Position numbers and translations under genes: made by a program. Below, in pieces: positions 1-10,737 of a DNA stretch of 64,000 nucleotides. Position 1 is the stretch's first letter. Each line of letters starts with the position of its first letter. Origin of the DNA: Dictyophora rubrovolvata (taxonomy: Eukaryota; Basidiomycota; Agaricomycetes; Phallales; Phallaceae); contig CP114119.1 in NCBI GenBank assembly GCA_029959195.1, positions 1,674,001-1,738,000 on the forward strand. The letters run 5' to 3'. The notes under the pieces were generated by a model. That model was not told where the DNA came from. It saw only the letters and a list, made by a program, of their open reading frames with translations, and did no database searches.

Positions 1-728
1 AGTAGGTTTTATGTATATACTGCTGGTATAAATCGATAATGACAATTTTTTTTTTTCAGATATCTTGTTGGATCATCGAGGTGTTATAAAGTTTGTAGAT
101 TTTGGGGCTGCCAAAATTTTAGCAAAGAACCAAAAAACATTTCAACGATCCAGAATAGCAACACCAGGCATGAGTAACGGCTTGGAGAACAACAGTCTTA
201 CAGGAACGCCGATGTATATGTCTCCTGAAGTTATAAAAAACGACAAACGAGGTCGCCACGGTGCGATGGACATCTGGTCTTTGGGATGTGTAGTCCTCGA
301 ATTTGCGACGGGTCGAAAACCTTGGAGCAACTTAGATAATGAATGGCAAGCACACATTTTCTTCCAATGATTTGACGAACTTAGTTGTATATTTCAGGGC
401 GATAATGTTTCATATCGGGGTTGCTACTCAGCATCCTCCGTTACCTGATCCTGACCAACTGAGCGAACTAGGCATAAACTTCATCAAGCAGTGCCTGACT
501 ATTGATGCTATGCGTCGACCCACTGCCGTAGAACTCTTAAACCATCCTTGGATGGTAACATTCCGTCAGGCCCTGGAAGAATATGAAGACGAAGCTGTCA
601 GAATGGACGGCACAAGCGACTCCGAATCCATGCTATCAGCAATAACGAGACAAGCGATTATCGCACATGATAGAGAAGTCGCTGAGATACTCGCATCACC
701 TTTGCCCTCCATTCGTTCTGAGACTTGA
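1..728 (+). CDS. SSK2: SSK2/Wis4-type MAP kinase kinase kinase, C-terminal part (5' partial)
   Basis: This is the C-terminal half of a protein kinase domain that runs off the left edge. An intron ends at 59 (polypyrimidine then CAG). Exon 60-345 follows, then a GC-AG intron (346-397), then exon 398-728 ending in TGA. Visible motifs are the DFG-containing FVDFGAAKILAKNQ, the activation-segment GTPMYMSPEV and WSLGCVVLEFATGRKPW. The catalytic-loop Asn codon is split by the first intron. NLDNEW followed across the intron by AIMFHIG is characteristic of the SSK2/SSK22/Wis4 MAPKKKs, which sit above the Pbs2-Hog1 stress cascade. A PTAVELLNHPWM segment and about 60 more residues complete the C-terminus. 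The sensor-binding N-terminus lies outside the window. Pathway assignment is inferred from family resemblance. Confidence 0.85.
346..397 (+). other. GC-AG intron in the MAPKKK gene
   Basis: The invariant kinase sequence DNEW|AIMF is kept only if the exon stops after TG at 345 and resumes with GGCG at 398. That gives a 52-nt intron with donor GCAAGC and acceptor TTTCAG. No GT donor nearby preserves the frame. Confidence 0.8.
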
Positions 729-885
729 AACACGGATGCTAAATACTAACATATGCCTTAACTTGTCATCTCATTAATTTTAAAGAGTGTATCACTAGAC
801 TTCTTCATGTCATTCTAGTCAAACAGGTATTTCATATATTTCCCTATGAAAGTGAAAATCTATTTGCAAAAGTATGACTGCTTTA

Positions 886-3230
886 TCATTCGATCACCCA
901 GCGTTTGAATTTGTGCTCGCTTTGATGCTCTACATCACTTGCTATGCTGCTCGCATGGCTGGAATGACTGGGCGTTCTAGCTAGCTGAGAGTTTGTGCTG
1001 TCACTAGCAATTCTGCCAGGACCCCCAGACGTGCTACTGGTCAATTGGTACGTGATCCAAGGTAGGGAGTCTGCATCAGAGCTGACCGAAGATGTAGGGC
1101 CGACGAATTTGACAGTGGGAAAATCTACTTTTTCCATGTCTGGATATTCATCTTCATCCGGTGTTTCATTCAAAGAATGGAGATATCGTGGTAGGCCCTT
1201 TCCAAAATTCAGTCGACATATAATTCCCAAAAAGAGGGTCGTCAACATTAAGGTTCCCGACACACAGACCATAACCGCAAAAAACGGCCAAAGGACGAAA
1301 GTCCACCGGAAAGATGTCCTGAGAACGAGTATGAGTGTAAAAAGAAACTCGCAGCGAAATGAACCCGTACGAGTCAAATATTCCCGCCCAAAGACCGATG
1401 AATACCAAGTTCACGAACAGAAATGCCAGAAATGTTTTGCGCATTTCCAGACGGATAGTGAACCAACCCTTTTGTTCAGTAGACGTTTATCATTGACAGT
1501 AATTCCTTGATGAGCAGGTTAGAGTACTCACCAAAGTAAGCCACGGAATAAGTAACTAACAAATTGTTAAGATAAGTACTTGGTGGTTGCGGTGTGAAGT
1601 GCGTACGATGAACATGATGCAAACTCCTGCTTTGTATAATTTATCCAACGTTGCTAAACGTCCGACGGCACTATTATACAACTGGTCGATCCAAAGCGCG
1701 GCTGTGGCGACCATGAAGAATAATGCCATCTGTATGCCAATTGATTGAATCAAAACAAATTTATAAACCCGATTTATCGTGAGCGAGGCCCCAATACGTT
1801 TGAAGGTCTGCCAGCCGAACAACTACAAATATGTATGTCGAAATCAAAAAATTTCTGTGAACTTTGAGGACGGCTTTTACCTTCATCAATTTGTAATGGA
1901 GGAATAAATTGAGAACAAATACGATCCCATTAAAAGCTGCACTCGCAATTTCAGCCATTGCACGTTGGTGCCAATAATCACCTAATAGGCTACTTGGGCT
2001 GCAAGTGCTGTCAACGGAGAATCTTATTAATTGTGTTCGAAAATGTTCTGTTTGGAAAATTTGCACAATCGTCCAGATTGTCACGATGAGCTGAGTAACC
2101 ACGGAGGCGAATAAATGTGGGATCGACTCGTTTAATAGTGCCACCAATGATAGACCGAATACCCAAACCTGAAATCCTATCAGGGTTATGTCTTCGCGTT
2201 TCGTATTGGCTAACCTGGGGAGAATTGACGTTTATCAGACAAGACAACAATCAGAAAGAGCTAAAAGGCTTACGTTTGAGCAGGGTATAGCAGTGTTTTT
2301 ACGCAAGTATTGCTTAGCTGAAGTGTGCCATTTGAGCCCGGAATCCCGGTCACCAGTATTACAGGGTCAGAGCCGTTGGACCCGACTTCAGATACCTCGT
2401 GAATGTTCCTTCTGGAGATACTCTAATAATTTCGAAAAAAAAAAACAGTCAAAAATAAGGATGCTGCTGACGATCTGTTAAATCCACTAACCTCTATGAT
2501 CTCTCGAGTATTCCCCTCGGGTTGTTCCGAATCATTAGTATCAACATCGTCGTCATCACCATCGCCGTCATCGGATGACTGAACTATAATTATGGTCACT
2601 GTAGGCGACGGAACGATGCTTGTATGTGGTAAACTTGGGATCGCGGTAGAACTCGGAGGTAATAATTGCGTGGTTATAAAGGAAACAGTCGAGGATGGCT
2701 CGGAAGATGACGAAAAGTCCGCGAGTGAATCGGCAGAGGCTACAGTAGACGTGACAGTGCCATAATACGTCGACGTACTGGCAACATGTATACCAGCGGA
2801 CAAATGCGAAGATTCCGATATCTTGGACACCACAGAACATGTACTTGCATCAATCTGGTTAGGGACTTGGTAGCAAATCCTCAAATAATCTCCAGAGAGT
2901 ACGGCAAAACCCTCGGTTTCATTCCCATCGTGTGCCGTGTAAAGGAGCGAAAATAACGCATTAGCTGCGGAAGCATTTATAGCTGTAGCATTGGCTTGAA
3001 GGCCAATTTGAACAAAGCAGTGTATGATGGCAACACTGAAATAAATAATAGTTACCCAAGAAAGGGTTAACCGCGACCACTGAGAAACAACAAGTAATTG
3101 AAGAGTGGATTAGTCCTTGTTTTCCTCGTTTAAGTTTAAACGTACAATCAGCTTTAACTTCAGACTGAGTCCAGTCCAGGTTGCCCAGAGAACTGGCATT
3201 TCGTAGTCGACTCAAAGCTTGAAGTGACAC
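886..3230 (-). CDS. Seven-TM membrane protein with N-glycosylated, Ser/Thr-rich, acidic ectodomain
   Basis: Exons read right to left. An N-terminal luminal or extracellular region (about 3230-2480) carries several N-x-S/T sites (NAS, NAT, NET), a Ser/Thr/Pro-rich stretch and an acidic patch (DDGDGDDDDVD). A further segment (about 2430-2270) is followed by about seven hydrophobic spans: ITLIGFQVWVFGLSLVALL, IPHLFASVVTQLIVTIW, AEIASAAFNGIVFVLNLF, VLIQSIGIQMALFFMVATA, AGVCIMFI|LLIPWLTL, TFLAFLFVNLVFIGLWAGI and WTFVLWPFFAVMVCVSG. The cytoplasmic tail begins RLNFGKGLPRYL and ends in a Ser-rich region, stop at 886-888. The core LANTKREDIT and FGWQTFKRIGASLTIN blocks match a membrane-protein family I associate with basidiomycetes. 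No function is established. The topology resembles a receptor, but that is inference. The first exon and start codon are unresolved; 3230 is only the furthest clear coding position. Confidence 0.7.
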
Positions 3231-3602
3231 GGCCAGAAAATACGTGTTCCAAAGAAAATAATCAAGAAATCAAAGTATTAAGAAAACCGATCCAGCGGTA
3301 GGAGATGGTAGGAACTACGAAGAAAAATAACTACTTAGATTTCTGCAGCCATCATTCACTGAGTGATAGCCCGAAATGAGATCGAGATTGTTGCCGTGGA
3401 GGCGTAACGTCACGTGAGCGTCTGAATCATATTTACTCAGTAATATGTACTCACTGCCACTCAGTACTGTAGTAAAGCGGGATAATGCCAATGAGTGCGT
3501 GATTGCAATAGGTGTTCTATGTCTGTTATCTACAAATTATTTATGGTAAAATATAGTATAGGTAATTTTGAAGCATCCATAAGTACAGTCTATAGTCTAT
3601 GT
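3231..3602. other. Intergenic or unresolved 5' exon of the 7TM gene
   Basis: No complete gene is visible. The part nearest 3231-3360 probably holds the missing first exon and intron of the 7TM protein, because the frame upstream of 3230 meets a stop unless spliced. The remainder is the downstream flank of the PRELI gene. Confidence 0.4.
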
Positions 3603-4257
3603 CTATTGATGCTCAACCCGTCGCACCGTTTTGTCCGCCCAGAGATTTCGGAGAACAAACTCAAATCCCATTCGTCCGAGGCGAGCGTTGTCCCCAAAAC
3701 GTTCGCAGCTCCACTTCTCTAATCGATTAGCAAGGCTTCGAAGTACGGGAACCCGTGTCTGAATTTCCGCTGCTTGTGAAAATAGCGTTTGTTCCAGCGG
3801 ACGGGATGGATCGGGTATGTAGTGTATTCGCTCCAGACAAGTCATATATTGGGACATGGACATGTTCGTAGACACAATAGACGTTCGTTGATTCACTGGA
3901 TCCACGAATATTACTTCTCGCACGAACGCATTTTCAGAGCCACCTAAAAACTTGACTTGAATCGACAACAGAAACCTGGGCAATTACAGAACAAAATTTA
4001 CTTTCAAGATCCAAGTCGGCGCTTTCTGCTTGCATCCCAGTATTCGTTCTGTTCGTATCACACCAGTCTTTGAATCAATACTTCGATCAAGAACGTCTAC
4101 AGTAGTAACGTGAGAGCAATGGGGGTTAGGATATTTGTGCCATAACCCGAACTGTACATGGGACCAAGGATGACTAGAAAGTACATGTCAGAACCAAAAA
4201 AATCACAAAAAAAGGTATCACCTACTCGTAATTAAAGGATGTTTTGAAAAAGTGCAT
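3603..4257 (-). CDS. PRELI/MSF1-domain mitochondrial lipid transfer protein (Ups2/Ups3-like)
   Basis: Three exons (4257-4226, 4173-4002, 3950-3603) give about 183 residues, the normal size for the family. The protein opens MHFFKTSFNY, followed by DHPWS and YPNPHCSHV, then the diagnostic TGVIRTERILGCKQK. Later blocks are GGSENAFVREVIFVDP and SMSQYMTCLERIHYIPDP. Ups/PRELI proteins act in the mitochondrial intermembrane space with a small Mdm35-type partner and carry phosphatidic acid or phosphatidylserine between membranes. The N-terminus resembles Ups2/Ups3 (SLMO) more than Ups1. That subtype is inferred. The second intron ends in an AAG acceptor (GTCAAG), needed to join WILK to FLGGSEN in frame. 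Confidence 0.88.
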
Positions 4258-4480
4258 GGCGCCTAACGCGCTTTCTTATTTTAAGAAATGCCTTCGAAGA
4301 GGCTTTAAAGCGTTGGTTGTGGTGGTATGTGGTAAGACTGTGCGTAAACAGGGTTTCAACATTACATAAGCTGGTGTTAAACACGTGATTCCGACCACGG
4401 GGCCGAGTCACAAATTGGAGCGATACATGTATAAGGCGATGTAGTATGAAAGTAATACAGATAATTACGACGGCATGGGT

Positions 4481-7261
4481 TCATTCATCTTGTTCAAGAG
4501 ACAGTTGGGTATCGGGATTAACTGAGGTATCTGTGTCTAGCGTCGCTTCCAACACACCTGATGGCGTAATTGACATCGGTGGACCATCTGCCGCTTCCGA
4601 TATGAGGCCCGCCGAAGAGTCGGAGGCGTCTTCTGATATGATAGACAAATCCTCGGAGAGGATAGACCGACGATTCACTTCTTTCTTCTGGACATGCGAG
4701 CGACTGTGAATGCTTTGGCTTGGTCGAAGTGGTAAGGTAGGGGTAAAATCTTTTTGCAAAGAATTCGAAGGTAACGTCACTAACGTGTGAGTGCGCGTGT
4801 ACGACGAGCCATAGTCAAATTTGGGTTTTGGTTCGGAAGGAATAAGAGGCAAAGACATCTCATGTTGAAGAGGAGATGCTAAGTCATCGAAAACGAGCGT
4901 GAAATGGATGATCAAGTCTTCCAGCAGCGTATCCTATCACATAGCGTGAGTTTCATTCAGAGCATTTTCCAACTATCATCACCTTTATATTTTGTAAACT
5001 TAGGATATCACCTAACTTAGGCAATTCCTCTTCTCCAAAAACAACTCCATTGAAAACGATTGATAAATTCTTAGCATCCATTTTATTAACCGCACTTCTT
5101 GAGGCAACTTTAGAAAGATGCTCGATCAATCGTCGTAATGTAGCATGTTGTACAGGAGGCAAGCGTCGAATTTTAGAACGAATGGGAGGAAAGTTTTGGG
5201 CGATGTTCGTTTCTGAGTGCAATTGGAAAAAGCTTCAACTGAAATAATCAAAGAGAAGTTACCTCTATACTGTGTATATTGAATTCTCTCTGCCATAGGA
5301 AACTTAAACAACGGCTCCGGGAGCTCTCGCAAATAGAGCTTAGAAACATGTTAACCAGTGAAACTAACAAACCAAAGAAATCAAACCTTTAGGAACGATG
5401 CTATAGAGGCCACGTCATCAACGACAGGGTTAAACTTGAAACCTCTCTCATCTCTCTCAATTTTAGCCTTTAACTAATACCAGATTACAAGAGCATTTCA
5501 ATGGAAAGAAGTGAATAACTTACTTCCTGAACATTCGACATTCGGCCAGATACCTAAATGAATATGAGCTTAGATTCAAAGTAAAGTTCCGATTTTCACC
5601 AACCCTGTATAGGCCTTCAAAATCTAGTCCACGCGCTTCTATTTCGTTGATACAAAGGTCAACGATCCTTGGAACCGCACCGTCTGGCAGGCCATGAGTT
5701 GTAGCATAATCCGCGAGAGCAACACCAAATATCAGATCATTACATGGTCCAACCATATAATTGTGGTACAGAACAGGTTTGGGTAAACTTTGAGCCACCC
5801 TTTTCCGTATGGGGTTGATTATGAGAGAAGCGTCATTTACGGGATGTATTACTTTTACAAATGGTTCCAAATGAGATGTAAGTTGAGTCATAGTTGATGA
5901 AGTTGCCCTGAAAAACGAATATTATTACAGTTAGCATGGAGTGAGGATGGCAAACGCTACAAAAATCCGGTCATATAACACAATAACACGTTTTTGAGAG
6001 TTCCCGCAATTTCTCGGATGAACGATTCTAGGCTCTATAAAAAAAACTATAACTGGTCACTGAAGGAACTGCATTTTGGTGAACGCACATTGCAGCTGCT
6101 CTCTAAAGTCTTGGTTTTCCGAATGCGCAGTGTCTCCAGCCAGTGGACACCTTTTCTATATTCCCTTTCTGTAAACTTGAGCTTTTGAAGTATACGTATA
6201 GTATGATAACCAACCGGCCTCGTCAGCCTCTCTCTTAGCTCGAACGTTCCTGGCAGCCGCCTCAGGGTTGTTTGCTTTACCATCGTTTAGGAAGTTTATC
6301 ATGGAGCTGAATTGCTTTTTACCTATATATATCAATTAGATTTCCAGCTGGAAAACTCAACCCTACTAACCCTGATGTGCAATGTCGCCCAATGATGTTG
6401 AGTAGGAAGGGGAGCGATTGCGCCCACCTGAATGGTGCACGGATGTATGGCGGGTCAAGGGACGCGAATGGGCAGTCGAGCCGGAGCTCTGCTGCGGATT
6501 TCGATAGGGATCGTTCTGGTCAAAAAATGTAGATTTGTATTCCTTTTTACAACGAACAATGAGATGAGCGATGATCCAACGACATTGGCACTATTTACCT
6601 CGGCCTCCTGGCATTTCCTGAGATAATTGCGTTTTAATCGCGGCAGTACTGAGTCAGCATATTCAACATAGGTCTCTGTGGAAACTTTAAGATCTTCCTT
6701 AATACGTTTCCGTGTTCTGTCTTGCGTCTCCTGATTACAACTGTAAAAAATTATGAGCATACAATACGTTTTCTAGAGGTCTCACTTTGAGTGACGTCAA
6801 GGGACCCAGGACTTCAGATTTAAGGCTATCTAAAAAGGCCTCCCTTGTCTGTGTTTCTGTGTACATCATAAATAACAATCTTCTCAGTTTCAGTTTAAGC
6901 TATACGCTTGCACAAACCTCGTTCGGCATTTTCTTCCACTTCACGCCACGCTTTTCGCATCGTCGTTCCGTGATCTGAGTGATCATCGCGGTATGTATCG
7001 AGAGCCCGGAACTTAGAATGCAAACGACGGAGCGAATCAATGCTGATATGACTCATGAGAAGATGCTGTTAACGACTTCAAATGGTCTTACTAGGTTTCT
7101 TCTATGCGTATTCTGTAACGTTTAGGTCAATGGGGCAACGACTAAACACAATGTTTTTTAAAGAATTACCTCTCACGAAAGAATTGGGTGTAAGATTCTT
7201 CTAGTATCTTCAAATGATAATCGAAATAATGAAGAGGCTCTGAATGCGACTCAGACGTCAT
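4481..7261 (-). CDS. F-BAR plus RhoGAP domain protein (Rgd1/Rga-type)
   Basis: The gene has many short exons. The start ATG at 7261 gives MTSESHSEPLHYFDYHL followed by LEESYTQFFRER, a typical FCH/F-BAR opening. Helical F-BAR segments continue (TRKRIKEDLKVSTETYVEY, LKRNYLRKCQEAE) to about 6.0 kb. The RhoGAP domain lies at about 5.8-5.0 kb, with PRIVDLCINEIEARGLDFEG, the arginine-finger segment LYR|VSGR split by an intron, LRELPEPLF, and NKMDAKNLSIVFNGVVFG. A roughly 150-residue Ser/Thr-rich tail ends at 4481. Such proteins bind curved plasma membrane and stimulate GTP hydrolysis by Rho GTPases at sites of polar growth or cytokinesis. Which Rho it acts on cannot be read from sequence. All recognisable domain parts are intact. 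Confidence 0.85.
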
Positions 7262-7445
7262 TTGGTGCACAGGTAAAGTTTCGGACTTTGGAAGTCACAG
7301 CGCGTCGGCCACTAATATTACTCCGAGTCTATTCTAGTACTAAACTAAAGCAACGGAAAGTCGCGAACTAATACGTAGGTAATATATGGTTCAAAAATCA
7401 ATCTGAATTAAAAAATGTGTACTTTTTGCAAATATATATATGGTC

Positions 7446-10198
7446 CTAATAACCTCCGGATTCCTCTGAAATGGTCGAAAAGTAAAGCTGAATAGCTTCA
7501 TCATCAGGCAGATTATTAAATTCATCGAATTCATCGAATACCTCCTCCGGCTGGATGGCTTCATCGCTCAGATCCTCCAATTGGTCAAATTCGTCGAATA
7601 TTTCTGGTTGGGGCTGTTTATTCCCTCCCTCCAATTCCTCGTAAAACGTCAGAACGCGTGGATGAGCCATGATTCTGCGTAGCCAGAGTACTTGTTAAAA
7701 AAATGCACGTTATTAGGAGAAGATACTCACTTGTGAGGATGAAAGTTCTGAACTTCTAGACCTTCTAGACACGTTGCTCTAGACAGTGCAACGTACGCTG
7801 ATATCACCTTGAGCATTTGACATCAATTTAGGTAGTTACTATCGTTGTCACCTTGTCCATTTTCAAAAATCCTATCCAAATCAACCTTGACTCTTTCAAG
7901 AGTCTGACCTTGAGATTTGTGTATTGAGAGTGCCCAGGCAAGTATTAGCGGAACCTATGATCATCATTGTTAATATTTTCGACCATGACAGATTTGTTAC
8001 AACCTGGTGTCGGGAAGCTTCTACTCCACCCAGAACATTCAAGACTTCAAACCGAACTAAATGTGTACTGTAGCACTTCACTAAATGTGTTGAGAGGAAA
8101 AAGTACCTGGCGCTAACAACATGGAATCGCCGTTAAGAAACCGCACGAAAGGCCACACAGAGGTTGATCCAAATTCATCAACGAGTTTGTTTATGACATT
8201 CTCGCGAGTTTCCTTGAAATCCAGAGTAGCAACTGGAAAAAAAGATTCCCGAGCTGTCTGAAGGGATTTAAATTCTGTTATCTGGCCCATTGACCCATTT
8301 ACCATCCGCCCTTGGGATAGATTCTGCGAAATGAGTAAACTCTGAATCAGTAAGACAATAAATTTTCTACCTTGATCAGCATGACTTGGGCTTCGATCTA
8401 GCTAAAGCATTAGCTCAAGCAAAATAATAGGCAAAAACGAGTAGGAGTGAAAAACCTTCAAAGTTATTACATCTGGTGCCAACGTAAATTTATTCAACAA
8501 GTTCGTGGCCCTTTCGGTGGGAACAGGGTGATGATATACATCGTATCCCCCAACGTCTTTTGAGATGAACGTACGTGACTCTCCAGGAAGGTCCCGCAAA
8601 CGAGAGTTGTTTGCTTCATAGACCTGTTCCCGCAATGGAAATCTAAAGCATTCTTATCATGATTATTCTAAACCACGTTGCTTTGGCTTACAGTTCGCAA
8701 GGTCCCAGACCATCATCGTAAACGAGGGGTCTCGCCAACCCCACAAACCGACTAGTTATATCTGCGTCAGGCTTTCCCTTCCGAAGTGCATTGAGCATAT
8801 TAATAAACGCTGTAACAATCCAAAGCTCAGTTAGCTCAGTTTGAAGATTTCTGTAGGGCGTACTCTGGTCACTTTGCCGAAAGACCTTAGTCAGGCGGTA
8901 AACAGAACCAAAACCATCCTCCTCATTGAAACATCGCGCCCATGCGTTCGACTCAAAGGCAAATGATGGGATTCGGCGATCCCTTCCTGGAACAGGCGGT
9001 AATTGACAAAAATCTCCGGACAAGATTAACTGGTATATAATCAACGGTAAAATCTTCGCTATTTTGTATGAACTCTTGAAAAGGGCTAACTTGAATACCG
9101 CCAAATGGTTTCATGCTATCGCAGAAAGATCGACCCAGTTGTTCCAGCTTATCGAACAAGACGCCATCGATCATTGATACTAGACTAGGTGAGAAAATCT
9201 ATGGTTCGGAAAAGAATCATTTATACCAACTCTCGTCAATAACCAAGATTTCCGTTTTTCGCCAACGTTTGAGTACAGCCCGATTGCCACTAATTTTCTG
9301 CGTAAGATATTCAAAGGTCCCAATACCCAGTCCGATTCCTGCCCATGAATGTAGGGTCACGCCTCCAATATTAACGGCTGCGATGCCTGTCTGAAAGGGA
9401 TTAATATATCACCCTTGAAAAAATGACAATGTGAATACCGAAGCCGTTACAGCAATTGCATCGTCATTCCGTTCTTTGAGATGTGCAATAATTTGTCTCA
9501 GTAGAACCGACTTTCCCGTGCCTTAAGGTGATATGCTCAACGTCAAAAAAAGCTGGTTAAAGAAAGGGAGAATTCGACGAACCAGCAGAGCCAGTGAAGA
9601 ACACATTTTGTCCTCGCATGACTTCGTTGTAAATTTTGATCTGTTCTTCTGATAAAACTATAGGGGGCACTTCAGAACTTTGGAAATTTGTGCCCCAATC
9701 GGGACTGCTAGGAACAGGTATGAAATCCTCCGTAAAGGGCTCTGTGGGCTCGTGTAAAGACGGCGTTGGTGAAGTAAATTGCGATGGTACTGTCTTCGAT
9801 TCTGCAGTACTGCTAGATTGCTGATCATCCATGTATTCTTCGCTGAATTCATAAATGTCTGGTTCACGTTCACTCGATTTGGAGGCATCATTTGTGGCTG
9901 TATTAGATATATTTTTAGTTTCGAAACCTAAGGGCGGAACCCTTTTACTCACAAAAACTTGTTTGTCCCATCCACTGCTGAGCTTCCTCCAGGGTGGAGA
10001 ATCCTTTAAATTTTGCATTCGGCCAGCAATTGACAGCTTGTGAACACTTGAAAAACAACAGATAATACGCAGTAGTGATCACTGGTTGTTCCTTAATCCA
10101 TGTAAACTGAATATACTCACATCGTTCCAACTTTCGTATATGTTAGGTCCATAGCGACCATTTTTAACTGCGTAAAATTTCTTTCTGGCCCGTGTCAT
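7446..10198 (-). CDS. PIF1: PIF1-family DNA helicase with N-terminal RNase H1-type hybrid-binding domain
   Basis: The start at 10198 ([15 protein letters not shown]) gives an about 50-residue domain matching the caulimovirus-VI/RNase H1 N-terminal fold ([10 protein letters not shown]...[11 protein letters not shown]...[14 protein letters not shown]). A low-complexity linker follows. The SF1B helicase core comes next: Walker A GSAGTGKS (split by an intron near 9.55 kb), motif II VIDEISMIDG (split near 9.2 kb), motif [17 protein letters not shown] of motif [14 protein letters not shown], and the C-terminal [11 protein letters not shown] and [16 protein letters not shown]. It ends after an acidic tail at 7446. 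All motifs look intact, so it is probably functional. PIF1 enzymes unwind 5'-3' and act on G-quadruplexes, telomeres, mtDNA and R-loops. The hybrid-binding domain suggests a link to RNA:DNA hybrids (inference). No Helitron Rep domain is present. Confidence 0.88.
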
Positions 10199-10737
10199 TG
10201 ACTGTATGAAAGGAAAGCCAAGTGTTGTGGGACATTCCAACTTGCTTTACTGCTTTCTTTATGTAAGGGGCCCAAAACAGATAAACGAGAAAGTTAGTAC
10301 ATAGGGTTTATGAAGCTACATCAATACAGAAATGAGCTACAGTGCAGATTTACTAGTACTAGTTAGTATATCTCTTTTACTAGCCAATCTTACGTGCTAT
10401 AACCGTACAACTGCTAATACATAACTGTATAGTATCAATCACAATTTTACAATCGAACCCTTAAAATCCCGCAGCTCAACGTTTGGAGGCATTTAACACA
10501 CTTGTGTATTATTGCAGAATTGGCCGGCAGGACGAGAAGAAGCACAAAAAGTCATTTGGCAGAGTGCCCGATTCAAGGCAGCGAGCCTGAAATTCAAACT
10601 TTAGGAGAACGAAACAAATTTTGATAGAAATTAATTAGACTCACAACTGCTCCCACACATGAAATTTGAAATGTCTCCAAAGTAAAAATGAACTAAGGCA
10701 TCTCTATCTACCACTAGTGTGACGTCACGTCTTTTGA
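10199..10737. promoter_or_regulatory. Divergent intergenic region between PIF1 and RIO1
   Basis: These 539 bp separate two head-to-head genes and should carry both promoters. I see AT-rich sequence, a TGACGTCA-like ATF/CRE core near 10720 just before the RIO1 ATG, and no additional coding frame with family resemblance. Confidence 0.4.

Noticed and set aside
7446-10198. PIF1 gene as part of a Helitron transposon
   Set aside because: No Rep/HUH domain, no Helitron termini seen, the helicase is split by ordinary introns, and the N-terminus is an RNase H1-type domain instead.
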